Source: Actinoplanes aureus
GTDB lineage: Bacteria; Actinomycetota; Actinomycetes; Mycobacteriales; Micromonosporaceae
Direction of reading: 5' to 3'
NCBI RefSeq assembly: GCF_015704865.1
Contig: NZ_JADQTO010000024.1
Coordinates: 62,001-126,000 of the forward strand
Length of the DNA: 64,000 nt
Positions 51,897 through 61,163 of this stretch are shown here, piece after piece; position 1 is the stretch's first letter, and every line of letters starts with the position of its first letter. The translations under genes and the position numbers were made by a program. Under the pieces are notes generated by a model. It had not been told where the DNA came from and did no database searches. It saw nothing but the letters and a program-made list of their open reading frames with translations.

Positions 51897-52711
51897 GATT
51901 CGGTTACGGCACCAACGGCTTCACCAACCATCGGCTGCCCGAGGCGCTGCGGGTGATCGCGGACCTCGGCTACGACGGGGTCGCGCTGACGCTGGACACC
52001 AACCACCTCGACCCGTTCGGCGCCGATTTGGCCCGCCGCACCGCCGCCGTGGCCTCCGACCTCGAACGGCTGGGCCTGGCCGTGGTCATCGAGACCGGCG
52101 CCCGCTATCTGCTCGACCCGTGGCTCAAGCACTCCCCCACGCTGATGGACGACGATCCGGCCCGGCGGCTCGACTACCTTCGCCGCGCCGTCCGGGTCGG
52201 CGCCGATCTCGGGGCCGAGGCGGTCTCGTTCTGGGCCGGCATCGGCCCGGCGCACGCCTGGGACCGCCTGGTCGACGGCTGCCGCCAGGTCGTCGACACC
52301 GCCGCGGAGGCCCGCGTGACGCTGGGCTTCGAGCCCGAGCCGGGCATGCTGGTGAACGACATCGCGGACTGGCGCCGCCTGTACGCCGACCTCGGCCGGC
52401 CGCCGGGCTTCGGTATCACTCTCGACATCGGACACTGTCGCTGCCTGGAGCCCCAGCCGGTGCCCGACTGCGTCCTGGCAGTAGCCGACCACCTCGTCAA
52501 CGTACAGATCGACGACATGCGGCGGGGCGTGCACGAACACCTCGAGTTCGGCGCCGGCGAGATCGACTTTCCACCGGTGCTCGCCGCGCTGGACGCGGCC
52601 GGCTACCGCGGCCTGGTCTCGGTGGAACTGCCCCGCCACTCGCATGCGGCGCCGGCCGTGGCCGCGCAGTCGCTGGACTTCCTGCGAAAGGCCGCCGATG
52701 AGCACGCTTGA
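51893..52711 (+). CDS. Xylose-isomerase-like TIM-barrel protein of ebo operon
   Basis: This 272-aa protein has the AP-endonuclease-2/sugar-phosphate isomerase fold: FGYGTNGFTNHRLPEALRVI, LGAEAVSFWAGIGPAHAWDRL, LGFEPEPGMLVNDIADWRRL, FGITLDIGHCRCLEP, VNVQIDDMRRGVHEHLEFG. The Glu, Asp and His residues in these blocks form the usual metal site. It probably isomerises or epimerises the pathway's sugar or cyclitol unit. ATG 51893 overlaps the prenyltransferase stop by four bases. Confidence 0.87.
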   Translation: MRFGYGTNGFTNHRLPEALRVIADLGYDGVALTLDTNHLDPFGADLARRTAAVASDLERLGLAVVIETGARYLLDPWLKHSPTLMDDDPARRLDYLRRAVRVGADLGAEAVSFWAGIGPAHAWDRLVDGCRQVVDTAAEARVTLGFEPEPGMLVNDIADWRRLYADLGRPPGFGITLDIGHCRCLEPQPVPDCVLAVADHLVNVQIDDMRRGVHEHLEFGAGEIDFPPVLAALDAAGYRGLVSVELPRHSHAAPAVAAQSLDFLRKAADEHA

Positions 52712-53264
52712 CTCGCTGCGGCGAGAACTCGGCGACCGGATCGCCGGCGACCTGGACCGGGTGGCCGCGAACCCGGAGGCCGCGGCCACGCTGTTTCCCG
52801 CCGCAGGCCGCCGCTATGGGCGCGAGCCGCTGGTGGGCGACTGGACCACCGACGAGGCGGCCCGTGCGGTGCTGCTGTCCGTCCTGCCACCCGAGCACAT
52901 CCACGAGATCTACCGCTACGGCGACACTGCCGAGAAGCTGGCCGTGCTGAAGGCCCTGCCGTTGCTGCCGATCGGTGACAGCGCGGTGCCCCTGCTCGAG
53001 GACGCGTTACGGACCAACGACACCCGCTTGGTGGCGGCGGCGCTCGGCGGCTACGCGGACCATCTCGAGCCGCAAGCCTGGCGCCAGGCCGTACTGAAAT
53101 GCGTCTTCATGGGTGTGCCGCTCGCCTGCGTGCATCGGCTGGCCGAGCGCGCCGACCCCGAGCTGGGCGCCATGCTGCGCGCCTTCGCCGACGAACGCCG
53201 CGCCGCCGGCCGGGACATGCCGCCCGACGCGCTCGCCCTGCTGGAACAGCTGAAGGAGGCGTGA
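52698..53264 (+). CDS. eboA: EboA-like protein
   Basis: This 188-aa helical protein matches the EboA domain: FPAAGRRYGREPLVGDW, ARAVLLSVLPPEHIHEIYRY, GDTAEKLAVLKALPLLPIGD, LVAAALGGYADHLEPQAWRQ, VLKCVFMGVPLACVHRL. The function of EboA is unknown; ebo genes are needed in Nostoc for moving scytonemin precursors to the periplasm. The start overlaps the previous gene by 14 bp, and the stop shares one base with the TatD start. Confidence 0.88.
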   Translation: MSTLDSLRRELGDRIAGDLDRVAANPEAAATLFPAAGRRYGREPLVGDWTTDEAARAVLLSVLPPEHIHEIYRYGDTAEKLAVLKALPLLPIGDSAVPLLEDALRTNDTRLVAAALGGYADHLEPQAWRQAVLKCVFMGVPLACVHRLAERADPELGAMLRAFADERRAAGRDMPPDALALLEQLKEA

Positions 53265-54115
53265 TGCGCATCTTCGACCCGCACATCCACATGACCTCAC
53301 GCACGACCGACGACTACCAGCGGATGGCCGAGGCCGGCGTACGCGCGGTGGTCGAGCCCGCGTTCTGGCTCGGCCAGCCACGCACCAATCCCGGCTCGTT
53401 CACCGACTACTTCGACTCGCTGATCGGATGGGAACCGTTCCGGGCCGCGCAGTTCGGCATCCGCCATCACGCCACCATCGCGCTGAACCCGAAGGAGGCC
53501 AACGACCCGCGCTGCCGCCCGGTGCTCGACCTGCTCCCCCGCTACCTGGCCAAGGACGGCGTCGTCGCGGTCGGCGAGATCGGCTACGACTCGATGACCC
53601 CGGCCGAGGACGAGGTGTTCACGGCGCAGCTGGCCCTCGCGATCGACCACGACCTGCCGGCGCTGATCCACACCCCGCACCGGGACAAGGCCCGCGGCAC
53701 CGCCCGCAGCCTCGACGTGGTGAAGGAATCCGGGATCGCGCCGGGCCGGGTGCTGCTCGACCACCTCAACGAGGTCACCGTGGAGGCGGCCCGGGACGCC
53801 GGGGTGTGGCTCGGCTTCTCCATCTATCCGGACACCAAGATGTCGCCCGAGCGGATGGTGGCGATCCTGCACCGGTACGGCCCGGAGCGGGTGCTGGTGA
53901 ACTCGGCCGCCGACTGGGGCCGCTCCGATCCGCTGCTCACCCTGCGAACCGCGCAGGCGATGCTGGCCGGCGGCTTCGACGCGGACGCGGTCGACCTGGT
54001 GTTCTGGCGTAATCCGGTCGAGTTCTACGGGCAGTCGAAACGCCTCGACCTGTCCGCCCTCCCGGAGACCGACGCGACGTTCGCCGGCAACTCCATCCTG
54101 CGCGGAGGCAGCTGA
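53264..54115 (+). CDS. eboB: TatD-family metal-dependent hydrolase (EboB-like)
   Basis: This 283-aa TIM-barrel hydrolase starts MRIFDPHIHMTSRTTDDYQ, with the metal-binding HxH, and continues VVAVGEIGYDSMTPAEDEVF, DLPALIHTPHRDKARGTARS, GRVLLDHLNEVTVEAARDA and LVNSAADWGRSDPL. TatD enzymes are metal-dependent phosphoesterases/nucleases, but the ebo-linked branch probably acts on a metabolite. The ATG shares one base with the EboA stop (TGATG). Confidence 0.87.
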   Translation: MRIFDPHIHMTSRTTDDYQRMAEAGVRAVVEPAFWLGQPRTNPGSFTDYFDSLIGWEPFRAAQFGIRHHATIALNPKEANDPRCRPVLDLLPRYLAKDGVVAVGEIGYDSMTPAEDEVFTAQLALAIDHDLPALIHTPHRDKARGTARSLDVVKESGIAPGRVLLDHLNEVTVEAARDAGVWLGFSIYPDTKMSPERMVAILHRYGPERVLVNSAADWGRSDPLLTLRTAQAMLAGGFDADAVDLVFWRNPVEFYGQSKRLDLSALPETDATFAGNSILRGGS

Positions 54116-55212
54116 TGCACCTGAGCTACTGCACCAACGTGCACCCGGCCGAGGACCTGGCCGGCATCATCGCCCAGCTGGACACGTACGCCCTGCCGAT
54201 CCGGCGGCGGCTGGACACCGGCGTGCTGGGGCTGGGACTGTGGCTGGCGGCGCCGGCGGCGGCCGAACTCGCCGCCTCAGCCGCCGACCGCCGCCGGTTG
54301 CGGCGCGAACTCGACGTCCGCGGCCTGGAAGTGGTCACTCTCAACGGCTTCCCGTTCGCGTCGTTCCAGGCGCCGGTGGTCAAGCACGCCGTCTACCTCC
54401 CCGACTGGACCTCACCGGAGCGCCTCGACTACACCTTGAACCTGGCCGCCGTCCTGACCGATCTGATGCCGGACTCCGCGTCCTACGGCTCGATCTCGAC
54501 GCTGCCGCTGGCCTGGCGCACGCCGTGGGACCCCACCCGGGCCGCGGCTGCGCGCAAGCACCTCGACGAGCTGGCCCAAGGGCTGGACCGGCTCGCCGTC
54601 TCGACCGGCCGGACGGTCCGCGTCGGCTTCGAACCCGAACCCGGGTGCCTGATCGAGAACACGACGCAGGCCGCGGAGCTGTTGGCGGACGTGGACACCA
54701 GGTGGCTGGGCGTCTGCCTGGACCTGGCTCACCTGGCATGTGCCTGGGAGGAGCCCGCGGCGGCGCTGCAGCGACTGCGAGCGGCGGGTGTGCCCGTGGT
54801 CAAGGTGCAGGTGTCTGCTGCGCTCCAGGCCGACGATCCGGGCGCGGCCGCGCAGGTCCTCCGGTCGTACGCCGAACCGAGGTTCCTGCATCAGACCCGT
54901 TCCCGCCTCGGCCCGGCCACCGACGACCTGGACGAAGCCCTCGACCGGCAGCTGCCCGGCCCGTGGCGCATCCACTATCACGTGCCCCTGCACGCCGCGC
55001 CGGCCGCGCCGCTCACCTCGACGATCCCGGTGCTGCGCGAGGCGATCCACGAACTGGTCACCGAGTGCGAGCACTTCGACGTGGAGACGTACACCTGGAA
55101 TGTGCTGCCGCCGGATCAGCGGCCGGTTGACGCGGCCGGGCTGGCCGACGGCATCGCCGCCGAACTCGCCTTCGCCCGCGACCTGCTAGCCGCCGAGGCG
55201 GCCGTCCGATGA
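54115..55212 (+). CDS. eboE: Metabolite traffic protein EboE (TIM barrel)
   Basis: This 365-aa protein is recognisable as EboE: LSYCTNVHPAEDLAGIIAQL at the start, EVVTLNGFPFASFQAPVVKH, VYLPDWTSPERLDYTLNLAA, RVGFEPEPGCLIENTTQAAE, WLGVCLDLAHLACAWEEP, and HYHVPLHAAPAAPLTSTIPV. It has the isomerase-like barrel with Glu/Asp/His metal ligands. Ebo genes act in transport or handling of a precursor; the exact reaction is not known. Coupled on both sides by one- and four-base overlaps. Confidence 0.9.
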   Translation: MHLSYCTNVHPAEDLAGIIAQLDTYALPIRRRLDTGVLGLGLWLAAPAAAELAASAADRRRLRRELDVRGLEVVTLNGFPFASFQAPVVKHAVYLPDWTSPERLDYTLNLAAVLTDLMPDSASYGSISTLPLAWRTPWDPTRAAAARKHLDELAQGLDRLAVSTGRTVRVGFEPEPGCLIENTTQAAELLADVDTRWLGVCLDLAHLACAWEEPAAALQRLRAAGVPVVKVQVSAALQADDPGAAAQVLRSYAEPRFLHQTRSRLGPATDDLDEALDRQLPGPWRIHYHVPLHAAPAAPLTSTIPVLREAIHELVTECEHFDVETYTWNVLPPDQRPVDAAGLADGIAAELAFARDLLAAEAAVR

Positions 55213-56561
55213 CCGCGCTGGTGGTGCTCGACGTCGTGGGGCTGACCCCGCGGCTGCTCGCGCACATGCCGCGGCTGCGGGCGGTCGCCGAGCGCGGGTT
55301 CCAGGCGCCGCTGGGCACGGTGCTGCCGGCCGTGACCTGCTCGGTGCAGTCCACCTTCCTCACCGGGCTCACCCCGGCCGAGCACGGCATCGTCGGCAAC
55401 GGCTGGTATTTCCGCGACCTGGGCGAGGTGCTGTTCTGGCGCCAGCACAACGCCCTGGTCGGCGGCGAGAAGATCTGGGACGCGGCCCGCAAGCGCCGGC
55501 CCGGCTTCACCGTCGCCAACGTGTGCTGGTGGTACGCGATGGGCGCACAAGTGGACTGGACCATCACGCCCCGGCCGATCTACCGGGCCGACGGGCGCAA
55601 GGAACCGGACTGCTACACGTGGCCGCCCGAGCTGCACGACGAACTGCCGACCTTCCCGCTGTTCACCTATTGGGGTCCGGGCGCCGGGCTGCCGTCGTCG
55701 CAGTGGATCGTGCGCGCCGCCCAGCACCTGCTCGACACCCGGCACCCGGACCTGACCCTCGTCTACGTACCGCACCTGGACTACGACCTGCAGCGTTTCG
55801 GCCCGTCCAGCCCGCAGGCCGCCACGGCGGCCGCCGAGCTGGATGAGGTGCTGGCACCGCTGCTCGACCGGCCGGACGTCACGGTGGTGGCGCTCTCCGA
55901 GTACGGCATCACCGACGTACGCCGGCCGGTCGGCGTCAACCGGCTGTTGCGCACCGAGGGCCTGCTCTCGGTGCACACCCAGGACGGCATGGAGTACCTC
56001 GATCCATGGATGTCCAGGGCCTTCGCGGTCGCTGACCACCAGGTGGCGCACGTCTATGTGCGCGACCACGGCGACATCCCGGCCGTGGCCAAGCTCTGCG
56101 CCGCCCTGCCCGGCGTGGCCGAGGTCCTGGACGACGCGGGCAAAGCAGCGTACGGCCTGCACCATGCCCGCTCCGGGGAACTCGTGCTCATCGCCGAGCC
56201 GGACGCCTGGTTCACCTACTACTACTGGCTCGACGACGCGGCCGCCCCTGACTTCGCCCGCTGCGTCGAGATCCACCGCAAGCCGGGCTACGACCCGGCC
56301 GAGCTGTTCTTCGACCCGGCCGGCCCCGGCGCCGCCCGCCGGCGCGCGATCACCGCGGTGGCCCGCAAGAAGATCGGCCTGCGCTACCTGATGAACGTGG
56401 TCGGGCTCGACGCGGGCGCTCAGGCGGTCCGCGGCTCGCACGGCCGGCTGCCGAGCGACCCGGCCGACGCTCCGGTGCTCATCTGCTCAGATCCGTCAGC
56501 GGTACGAGATCAGGTCGCCGCCACCGAGGTGAAAGCTCTGCTGCTGGAGCTGTCGTCATGA
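55209..56561 (+). CDS. Alkaline-phosphatase-superfamily phosphodiesterase (EboF/nucleotide pyrophosphatase-like)
   Basis: This 450-aa protein has the metal and nucleophile blocks of nucleotide pyrophosphatase/phosphodiesterases: LVVLDVVGLTPRLL (first Asp), VLPAVTCSVQSTFLTGLTPA with the nucleophile Thr, AEHGIVGNGWYFRDLGE, YVPHLDYDLQRFGPS and VALSEYGITDV. No signal peptide is seen, so it should act in the cytoplasm on a phosphate ester or pyrophosphate of the pathway. In ebo clusters the enzyme at this place is annotated as a nucleotide pyrophosphatase. Four-base overlaps link it to both neighbours. Confidence 0.88.
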   Translation: MTALVVLDVVGLTPRLLAHMPRLRAVAERGFQAPLGTVLPAVTCSVQSTFLTGLTPAEHGIVGNGWYFRDLGEVLFWRQHNALVGGEKIWDAARKRRPGFTVANVCWWYAMGAQVDWTITPRPIYRADGRKEPDCYTWPPELHDELPTFPLFTYWGPGAGLPSSQWIVRAAQHLLDTRHPDLTLVYVPHLDYDLQRFGPSSPQAATAAAELDEVLAPLLDRPDVTVVALSEYGITDVRRPVGVNRLLRTEGLLSVHTQDGMEYLDPWMSRAFAVADHQVAHVYVRDHGDIPAVAKLCAALPGVAEVLDDAGKAAYGLHHARSGELVLIAEPDAWFTYYYWLDDAAAPDFARCVEIHRKPGYDPAELFFDPAGPGAARRRAITAVARKKIGLRYLMNVVGLDAGAQAVRGSHGRLPSDPADAPVLICSDPSAVRDQVAATEVKALLLELSS

Positions 56562-57616
56562 CACTGCAAGCGACCCGCCAGCCGTTGCGGGAGCGGTTCA
56601 ACGCCGCGCTCACCGGCTTCATCGACCGTCAGAACGCGGCATGGCCGGACGGCGCCCCGCGCGGCGCGCTGGACTCGCTGCGCCGCTTCATCCTGGCCGG
56701 CGGCAAACGCATCCGTCCCGCCTTCTGCTACTGGGGTTGGCGCGGCGGTGGCGGCGACGACTGCCCCGCGGTGATCAACGCGGCGGCGGCGCTGGAGCTG
56801 TTCCACGCCTTCGCCCTCATCCACGACGACATCATCGACGGCAGCGACAGCCGCCGCGGCCAGCCCTCGATGCACCGCCGCTTCGCCACCTTGCACGACC
56901 GGCACGCCTGGCGCGGCGACTCGCTCGCGTTCGGCCGCAACACCGCCCTGCTCTGCGGCGATCTGTGCGCGGCCTGGGCCGAGCAGATGTTCCATGAGTG
57001 CGGTTTGCCGCCGGCACAGATCCATCAGGGGTACGCGGCGTTCGCGCTGATGCGTACCGAGGTGATCGCCGGCCAGTACCTGGATCTGGTGTCCACCGTC
57101 GGCGACGACTCGGTGGCGAACGCGCTGACCGTGATCCGGATGAAGACCGCCCGGTACACGGTCACCCGCCCGTTGCAGATCGGCGCCCGGCTCGCCGGTG
57201 CGCCGGAGTCGCTGTGCACGGCGTTCGCCGAGTTCGGTGACCCGCTGGGCGACGCGTTCCAACTGCGCGACGACGTACTGGGGGTGTTCGGCGACCCGGC
57301 CGTGACCGGCAAACCGGCCCTGGACGACCTGCGCGAGGGCAAGCCGACGGTGATGATGGTGCTGGCCCGCGACGCCGCCGACCGCGCCCAGGCCGCCGGC
57401 CTGGCGTCGCTGTTCGGCAACCCGGCGCTCGACGAGGCGGGCGCGGAGGAGCTGCGCGACATCATCCGTGCGACCGGTGCGCACGAGCAGATCGAGCGGA
57501 TGATCCGGGTACGCACCGACACCTGCCTCGCCGCCCTCGCCCGGGCCCAGCTGCCACCGGCGGTGCGCGCCGCCCTCACCGAGCTGGCCGGCGCGGCGGT
57601 CAACCGCACGCATTGA
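56558..57616 (+). CDS. Polyprenyl diphosphate synthase (trans-isoprenyl type)
   Basis: This 352-aa enzyme has FILAGGKRIRPAFCYWGWRG, the first aspartate-rich motif FALIHDDIIDGSDSRRGQPS, and the second FQLRDDVLGVFGDPAVTGKP in the DDxxG form usual in actinobacterial enzymes. It should condense IPP with allylic diphosphates to C15-C20 or longer products. It is the last of eight coupled genes, so it most likely supplies the donor for the UbiA enzyme. Chain length cannot be told safely. Confidence 0.92.
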   Translation: MTLQATRQPLRERFNAALTGFIDRQNAAWPDGAPRGALDSLRRFILAGGKRIRPAFCYWGWRGGGGDDCPAVINAAAALELFHAFALIHDDIIDGSDSRRGQPSMHRRFATLHDRHAWRGDSLAFGRNTALLCGDLCAAWAEQMFHECGLPPAQIHQGYAAFALMRTEVIAGQYLDLVSTVGDDSVANALTVIRMKTARYTVTRPLQIGARLAGAPESLCTAFAEFGDPLGDAFQLRDDVLGVFGDPAVTGKPALDDLREGKPTVMMVLARDAADRAQAAGLASLFGNPALDEAGAEELRDIIRATGAHEQIERMIRVRTDTCLAALARAQLPPAVRAALTELAGAAVNRTH

Positions 57617-57770
57617 TCACGTCTGCTCCGGTCGCTGTTCGTCGCCACCGGGGACCGAGCTCACCGCTAAGTCCGACGCCTTCGGCGCACGATCGGCGAC
57701 TGACGCGCCCGAGCCAGCAGCGGCTCGGAGATCCGGTCGTTATGGACGGTCGGCGATATGCTCCGACGAG

Positions 57771-60554
57771 ATGGTTCCGGACAACCGTTGGGCTGACGGC
57801 ATGAGCGGTGACGCAGCGATCTCCATTAGTCAATCGGTGATGCGAACGGTCATCGGTCTTTGGGCCGGCCCGTTGGCCGGCGTGGCAGAGAACGCCAGCG
57901 ACGCGCTGTTCGCGAAAGCGAAGGACCGCCTCCAAGAGCGGAAGATCCGCCGATTCTACGAAGAATGCGCCGACGTCGTCGCGGAGAGAATCGGAAAGTT
58001 CGTTGACTCGTACGGTGGAAAGCTACCCGCCAATCAACGCGAGGCAGCGGTTCATGCAGTCACCGAGACCCTCGATCGTGCGGGAGTCACGACCACGTCC
58101 GTCATGGATGTGGATCTTGACGCGGCACGCCTGGAACGACTGGTGGAGCCCGCAGCGTCAGCAGCTCTGGAAGCGGCTTCTCTGAGCGAGGCCGGGCAGC
58201 ACTTTTACCGGATCCTGCTCCGCGAGTCGTGCGCCTACATCGTCGAGACCGTCCGGACCTTCCCGGCGTTTCACGACGATTTCATGGTGACGATGCTGCA
58301 ACGCTCGACCGCCATCATGGAGACGCTCACCACGGTCTTCGACCGCATGCCGGCCGGCCGCGACATTGACGATCATGATGGATTCGCGCGGATGTACCGG
58401 CGGAGCGTGGTACTGAAGTTCGATCACCTGGAACTGTTCGGCACCGCGCTGTCCAACGAGACCTCGCGACGCTACTCGCTGTCCATCGCGTACCTCGGGC
58501 TCTCCGCACTGAACCTTGGACCGGCCCGAGAAGGCAGACCACCGAACGACCGCCGAGGAACGCGCCTTGAGGATCTGCTCGCCCGCGGCTCACGGCATCT
58601 GCTGATCGGCGAGGCGGGTTCCGGCAAGACGACGTGCATGCAATGGCTGGCGATCAACGCCGCACGGCAGAGCTTCTCGCAGCCCATCGGGAAGTGGAAC
58701 GAAAGCGTCCCGTTCCTGATCCCCCTGCGGCGGTACGCGGCCAGCCCTTTCCCACGACCGGGTGAATTTCTCGACGAAGCCGGACGCAACATCAGCGAGG
58801 TGATGCCGTCCGCCTGGGTGCATCAACATCTGCGAGCGGGCCGCGCCCTGCTGCTGATCGACGGTGTCGACGAGTTGCCCGACGCGAGGCGAACCGAGGC
58901 CGTTCAGTGGCTGATGGATCTCGTGCGGGAGTTCCCCGAGTGCCGGTACGTCGTCACTTCACGTCCGGGGGCGATCACCGAGGACTGGGGCCAGCTGACT
59001 GCCTTCAACTATGCCCGGCTCGAGGACATGAGACCGGAGGAAATCCGAGCCTTCGTCGACCGGTGGCATGACGCCGTCCGGCACGGGGCACGCGACCGCG
59101 CCGAGCAGGAACGGCTCGACGGTGACCGCAACGCGCTGTTGGCCCTGATCGACTCCGACCGGCACATGCGCGCCTTGTGCATCAACCCACTGCTGTGCGC
59201 TTTGCTGTGCGCGCTCAATCGGGAACACAACCGCGCACTTCCGCGTAACCGGATGGGGGTCTACCAAGCCGCCCTGCGGATGCTCCTGGTCCTGCGCGAT
59301 GAGCGCCGTGGCGTACTTTCCGACGACACCGGGCTCACCTACGAACAAAAGGTAGCCGTCCTGCAGGACCTGGCCTTCTATTTCTTCCTCAACGGTTTGG
59401 CGGACGCACCCGTGGACCAGGCCGTCGAGCAGGTCGGCAATGCGATGCGACAGTTGCCCGCCTCGCGCATGCAACCCGGCGAACTGCTCGCGGCTCTCGT
59501 GAACCGCAGCGGCCTGCTACGTCATCCGGTGGAGGACCGCGTGGACTTCATTCACCGGACCTTCCAGGAATACCTCGTCGGCAAGGCCGCCGTCGAGGAG
59601 AACCACATCGGTTACCTGGTCAAGCACGCCCGCGACGATCAGTTCCGGGAGGTCATCGTGATGACCGCAGCCCACGCACAGCCGCGCCAGCGCGCCGAGT
59701 TACTTCACGGCATCCTGAGTCAGATCAAGGCGCGCGGCAAGGATACCGACCTCAAGCTCTTGCTGCTGTCGTGCCTGCAGATCGCTCCTCAGGTCGATCC
59801 GGATCAACGGGCCCGCATCGAGGAGATGGCCAAAGATCTTGTTCCGCCGGACGGTGTTGCCAACATCGCAGCGCTGGCCGCTGCTGGCCCGGTCGTCCTG
59901 GACCTGCTGACCGAGCGGCCGCCGCTCCACCACAGTCAGGCCTTCGCCTCCATCAGACTCGCCGCAGCCGTCGGCGGCCCGGAGTCGATCCGGGTCATCG
60001 CGGGCATCGCGGCCCGCTTCCAAGGCTTGGAGCGCGAACTCGTCCGAGCCTGGGCGAGCCAGGTCAGCGCAGGCGAGAAAGAGGCTTTCGCGAAGGAGGT
60101 CATGACGCCGTTCGGCAAAGCACTCCCAGCCGAGAAGCGCAGGCTCGTGCTGGACGACGGCTCCCTCTTGAAGTCCTTGCCCGCCTTGATGTGGCTGGAG
60201 GATCTGACCCTTATCGTTCCCAGCCTGACCACCCTGACGAGGCTTCCCAAGCAGCCACACGCCTTGCGCACTCTGCGCGTCGAGGAGCACCGCCTGACGG
60301 ACTATGTAGGGATCGAACGCTGGACCCGGCTCACCCACCTGCACATCAACGTGGGCGGCCAATGGATTGACACCGATCCGCTGCTCGAGCTCACAGAATT
60401 GCGCTTCCTGCGTCTGCGCTATCTGGGCAGCAGCGTGCTCGACCTGTCTTTTCTCAAGCAACTGCCATTTCTGGAACAGGCCGAGATCATCCAGCCCAAC
60501 GCCCGGACGGCCGCACAGAGATCCCGCGTCTGGTCGAGGCCCACGACTTCGTGA
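57771..60554 (+). CDS. NACHT-domain STAND NTPase with N-terminal helical domain and C-terminal LRR-like repeats
   Basis: This 927-aa protein has an N-terminal helical domain (about 1-230; GPLAGVAENASDALFAKAKD, FYEECADVVAERIGKFVDSY) of the kind found in bacterial NACHT proteins, possibly NNH7. The NACHT core shows Walker A LLIGEAGSGKTTCMQWLAIN (near 280), Walker B LLLIDGVDELPDARR (near 360) and the RPGAITEDW sensor region, then FIHRTFQEYLVGKAAVEENH. The last 150 residues look leucine-rich (LPALMWLEDLTLIVPSLTTL, LRFLRLRYLGSS). bNACHT proteins defend against phage; this one is probably such a sensor-effector. TATGCT (57757-57762) suggests a leaderless start at 57771; ATG 57801 is an alternative. 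Confidence 0.88.
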   Translation: MVPDNRWADGMSGDAAISISQSVMRTVIGLWAGPLAGVAENASDALFAKAKDRLQERKIRRFYEECADVVAERIGKFVDSYGGKLPANQREAAVHAVTETLDRAGVTTTSVMDVDLDAARLERLVEPAASAALEAASLSEAGQHFYRILLRESCAYIVETVRTFPAFHDDFMVTMLQRSTAIMETLTTVFDRMPAGRDIDDHDGFARMYRRSVVLKFDHLELFGTALSNETSRRYSLSIAYLGLSALNLGPAREGRPPNDRRGTRLEDLLARGSRHLLIGEAGSGKTTCMQWLAINAARQSFSQPIGKWNESVPFLIPLRRYAASPFPRPGEFLDEAGRNISEVMPSAWVHQHLRAGRALLLIDGVDELPDARRTEAVQWLMDLVREFPECRYVVTSRPGAITEDWGQLTAFNYARLEDMRPEEIRAFVDRWHDAVRHGARDRAEQERLDGDRNALLALIDSDRHMRALCINPLLCALLCALNREHNRALPRNRMGVYQAALRMLLVLRDERRGVLSDDTGLTYEQKVAVLQDLAFYFFLNGLADAPVDQAVEQVGNAMRQLPASRMQPGELLAALVNRSGLLRHPVEDRVDFIHRTFQEYLVGKAAVEENHIGYLVKHARDDQFREVIVMTAAHAQPRQRAELLHGILSQIKARGKDTDLKLLLLSCLQIAPQVDPDQRARIEEMAKDLVPPDGVANIAALAAAGPVVLDLLTERPPLHHSQAFASIRLAAAVGGPESIRVIAGIAARFQGLERELVRAWASQVSAGEKEAFAKEVMTPFGKALPAEKRRLVLDDGSLLKSLPALMWLEDLTLIVPSLTTLTRLPKQPHALRTLRVEEHRLTDYVGIERWTRLTHLHINVGGQWIDTDPLLELTELRFLRLRYLGSSVLDLSFLKQLPFLEQAEIIQPNARTAAQRSRVWSRPTTS

Positions 60555-60770
60555 CAACCGTAGTCACGCGCCTGACTATCCCGTGCGTCGCCGAGCTGAC
60601 ACACGTCGGCTTCCCGCCAAACCCCGTCCACGATGACGTACACATCGGCAATCTGCTGCTGTGCTCCATGCCCGTCCGTCCGGCACGACCCGACGGCGCT
60701 CAGCTGAGACCCGGATGCGCTCTGCCAAGGCCGACGAGAATGGGACTACAACGCCTGTCCGCCGGATTGA

Positions 60771-61019
60771 GACGATCGGCCTGCGAGCGGACAGGTCAGG
60801 CTCACCCCCCACAACGCGATCGTCTGCACGAACGCCGCCAAGGTCGTTGTCGAGTGCGCGGCACTACACGAGACCCCCGGGCCTCAGTTTGGGTCCAATG
60901 AATTCGCGGCGCGGGCCCTCACTGTCGACACCGAGATCTGGCCGCCCCAAAGCGGCAAGCGCATCGGCGGTCCAGGCACCAGCATCGCGACAGGCAATTT
61001 CTACTTTCCTGAGTCCTAG
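60771..61019 (+). pseudogene. Coding-like remnant after the NACHT gene
   Basis: In the 609 bp after the NACHT stop, no intact gene is evident. One 82-codon open stretch without a start looks protein-like: QVRLTPHNAIVCTNAAKVVV, GPQFGSNEFAARALTVDTE, IWPPQSGKRIGGPGTSIATG, NFYFPES at the stop. A neighbouring frame around 60720-60790 may hold its earlier part, which suggests a frameshifted or truncated gene. No family is recognised. Confidence 0.4.
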
Positions 61020-61163
61020 CCAACTGATTCGGTCCTACGGCGGCTGAGGCGCGCAGCACGGCGGGTCGGCTTGTTTACAGTCGGTGACCGTCTGCTTGCG
61101 GGCTCTTGACGACGGGCGTCGCAGGCCGGAACGGTGAGTCACAAGGGCTGAAAGGACTCGGCG

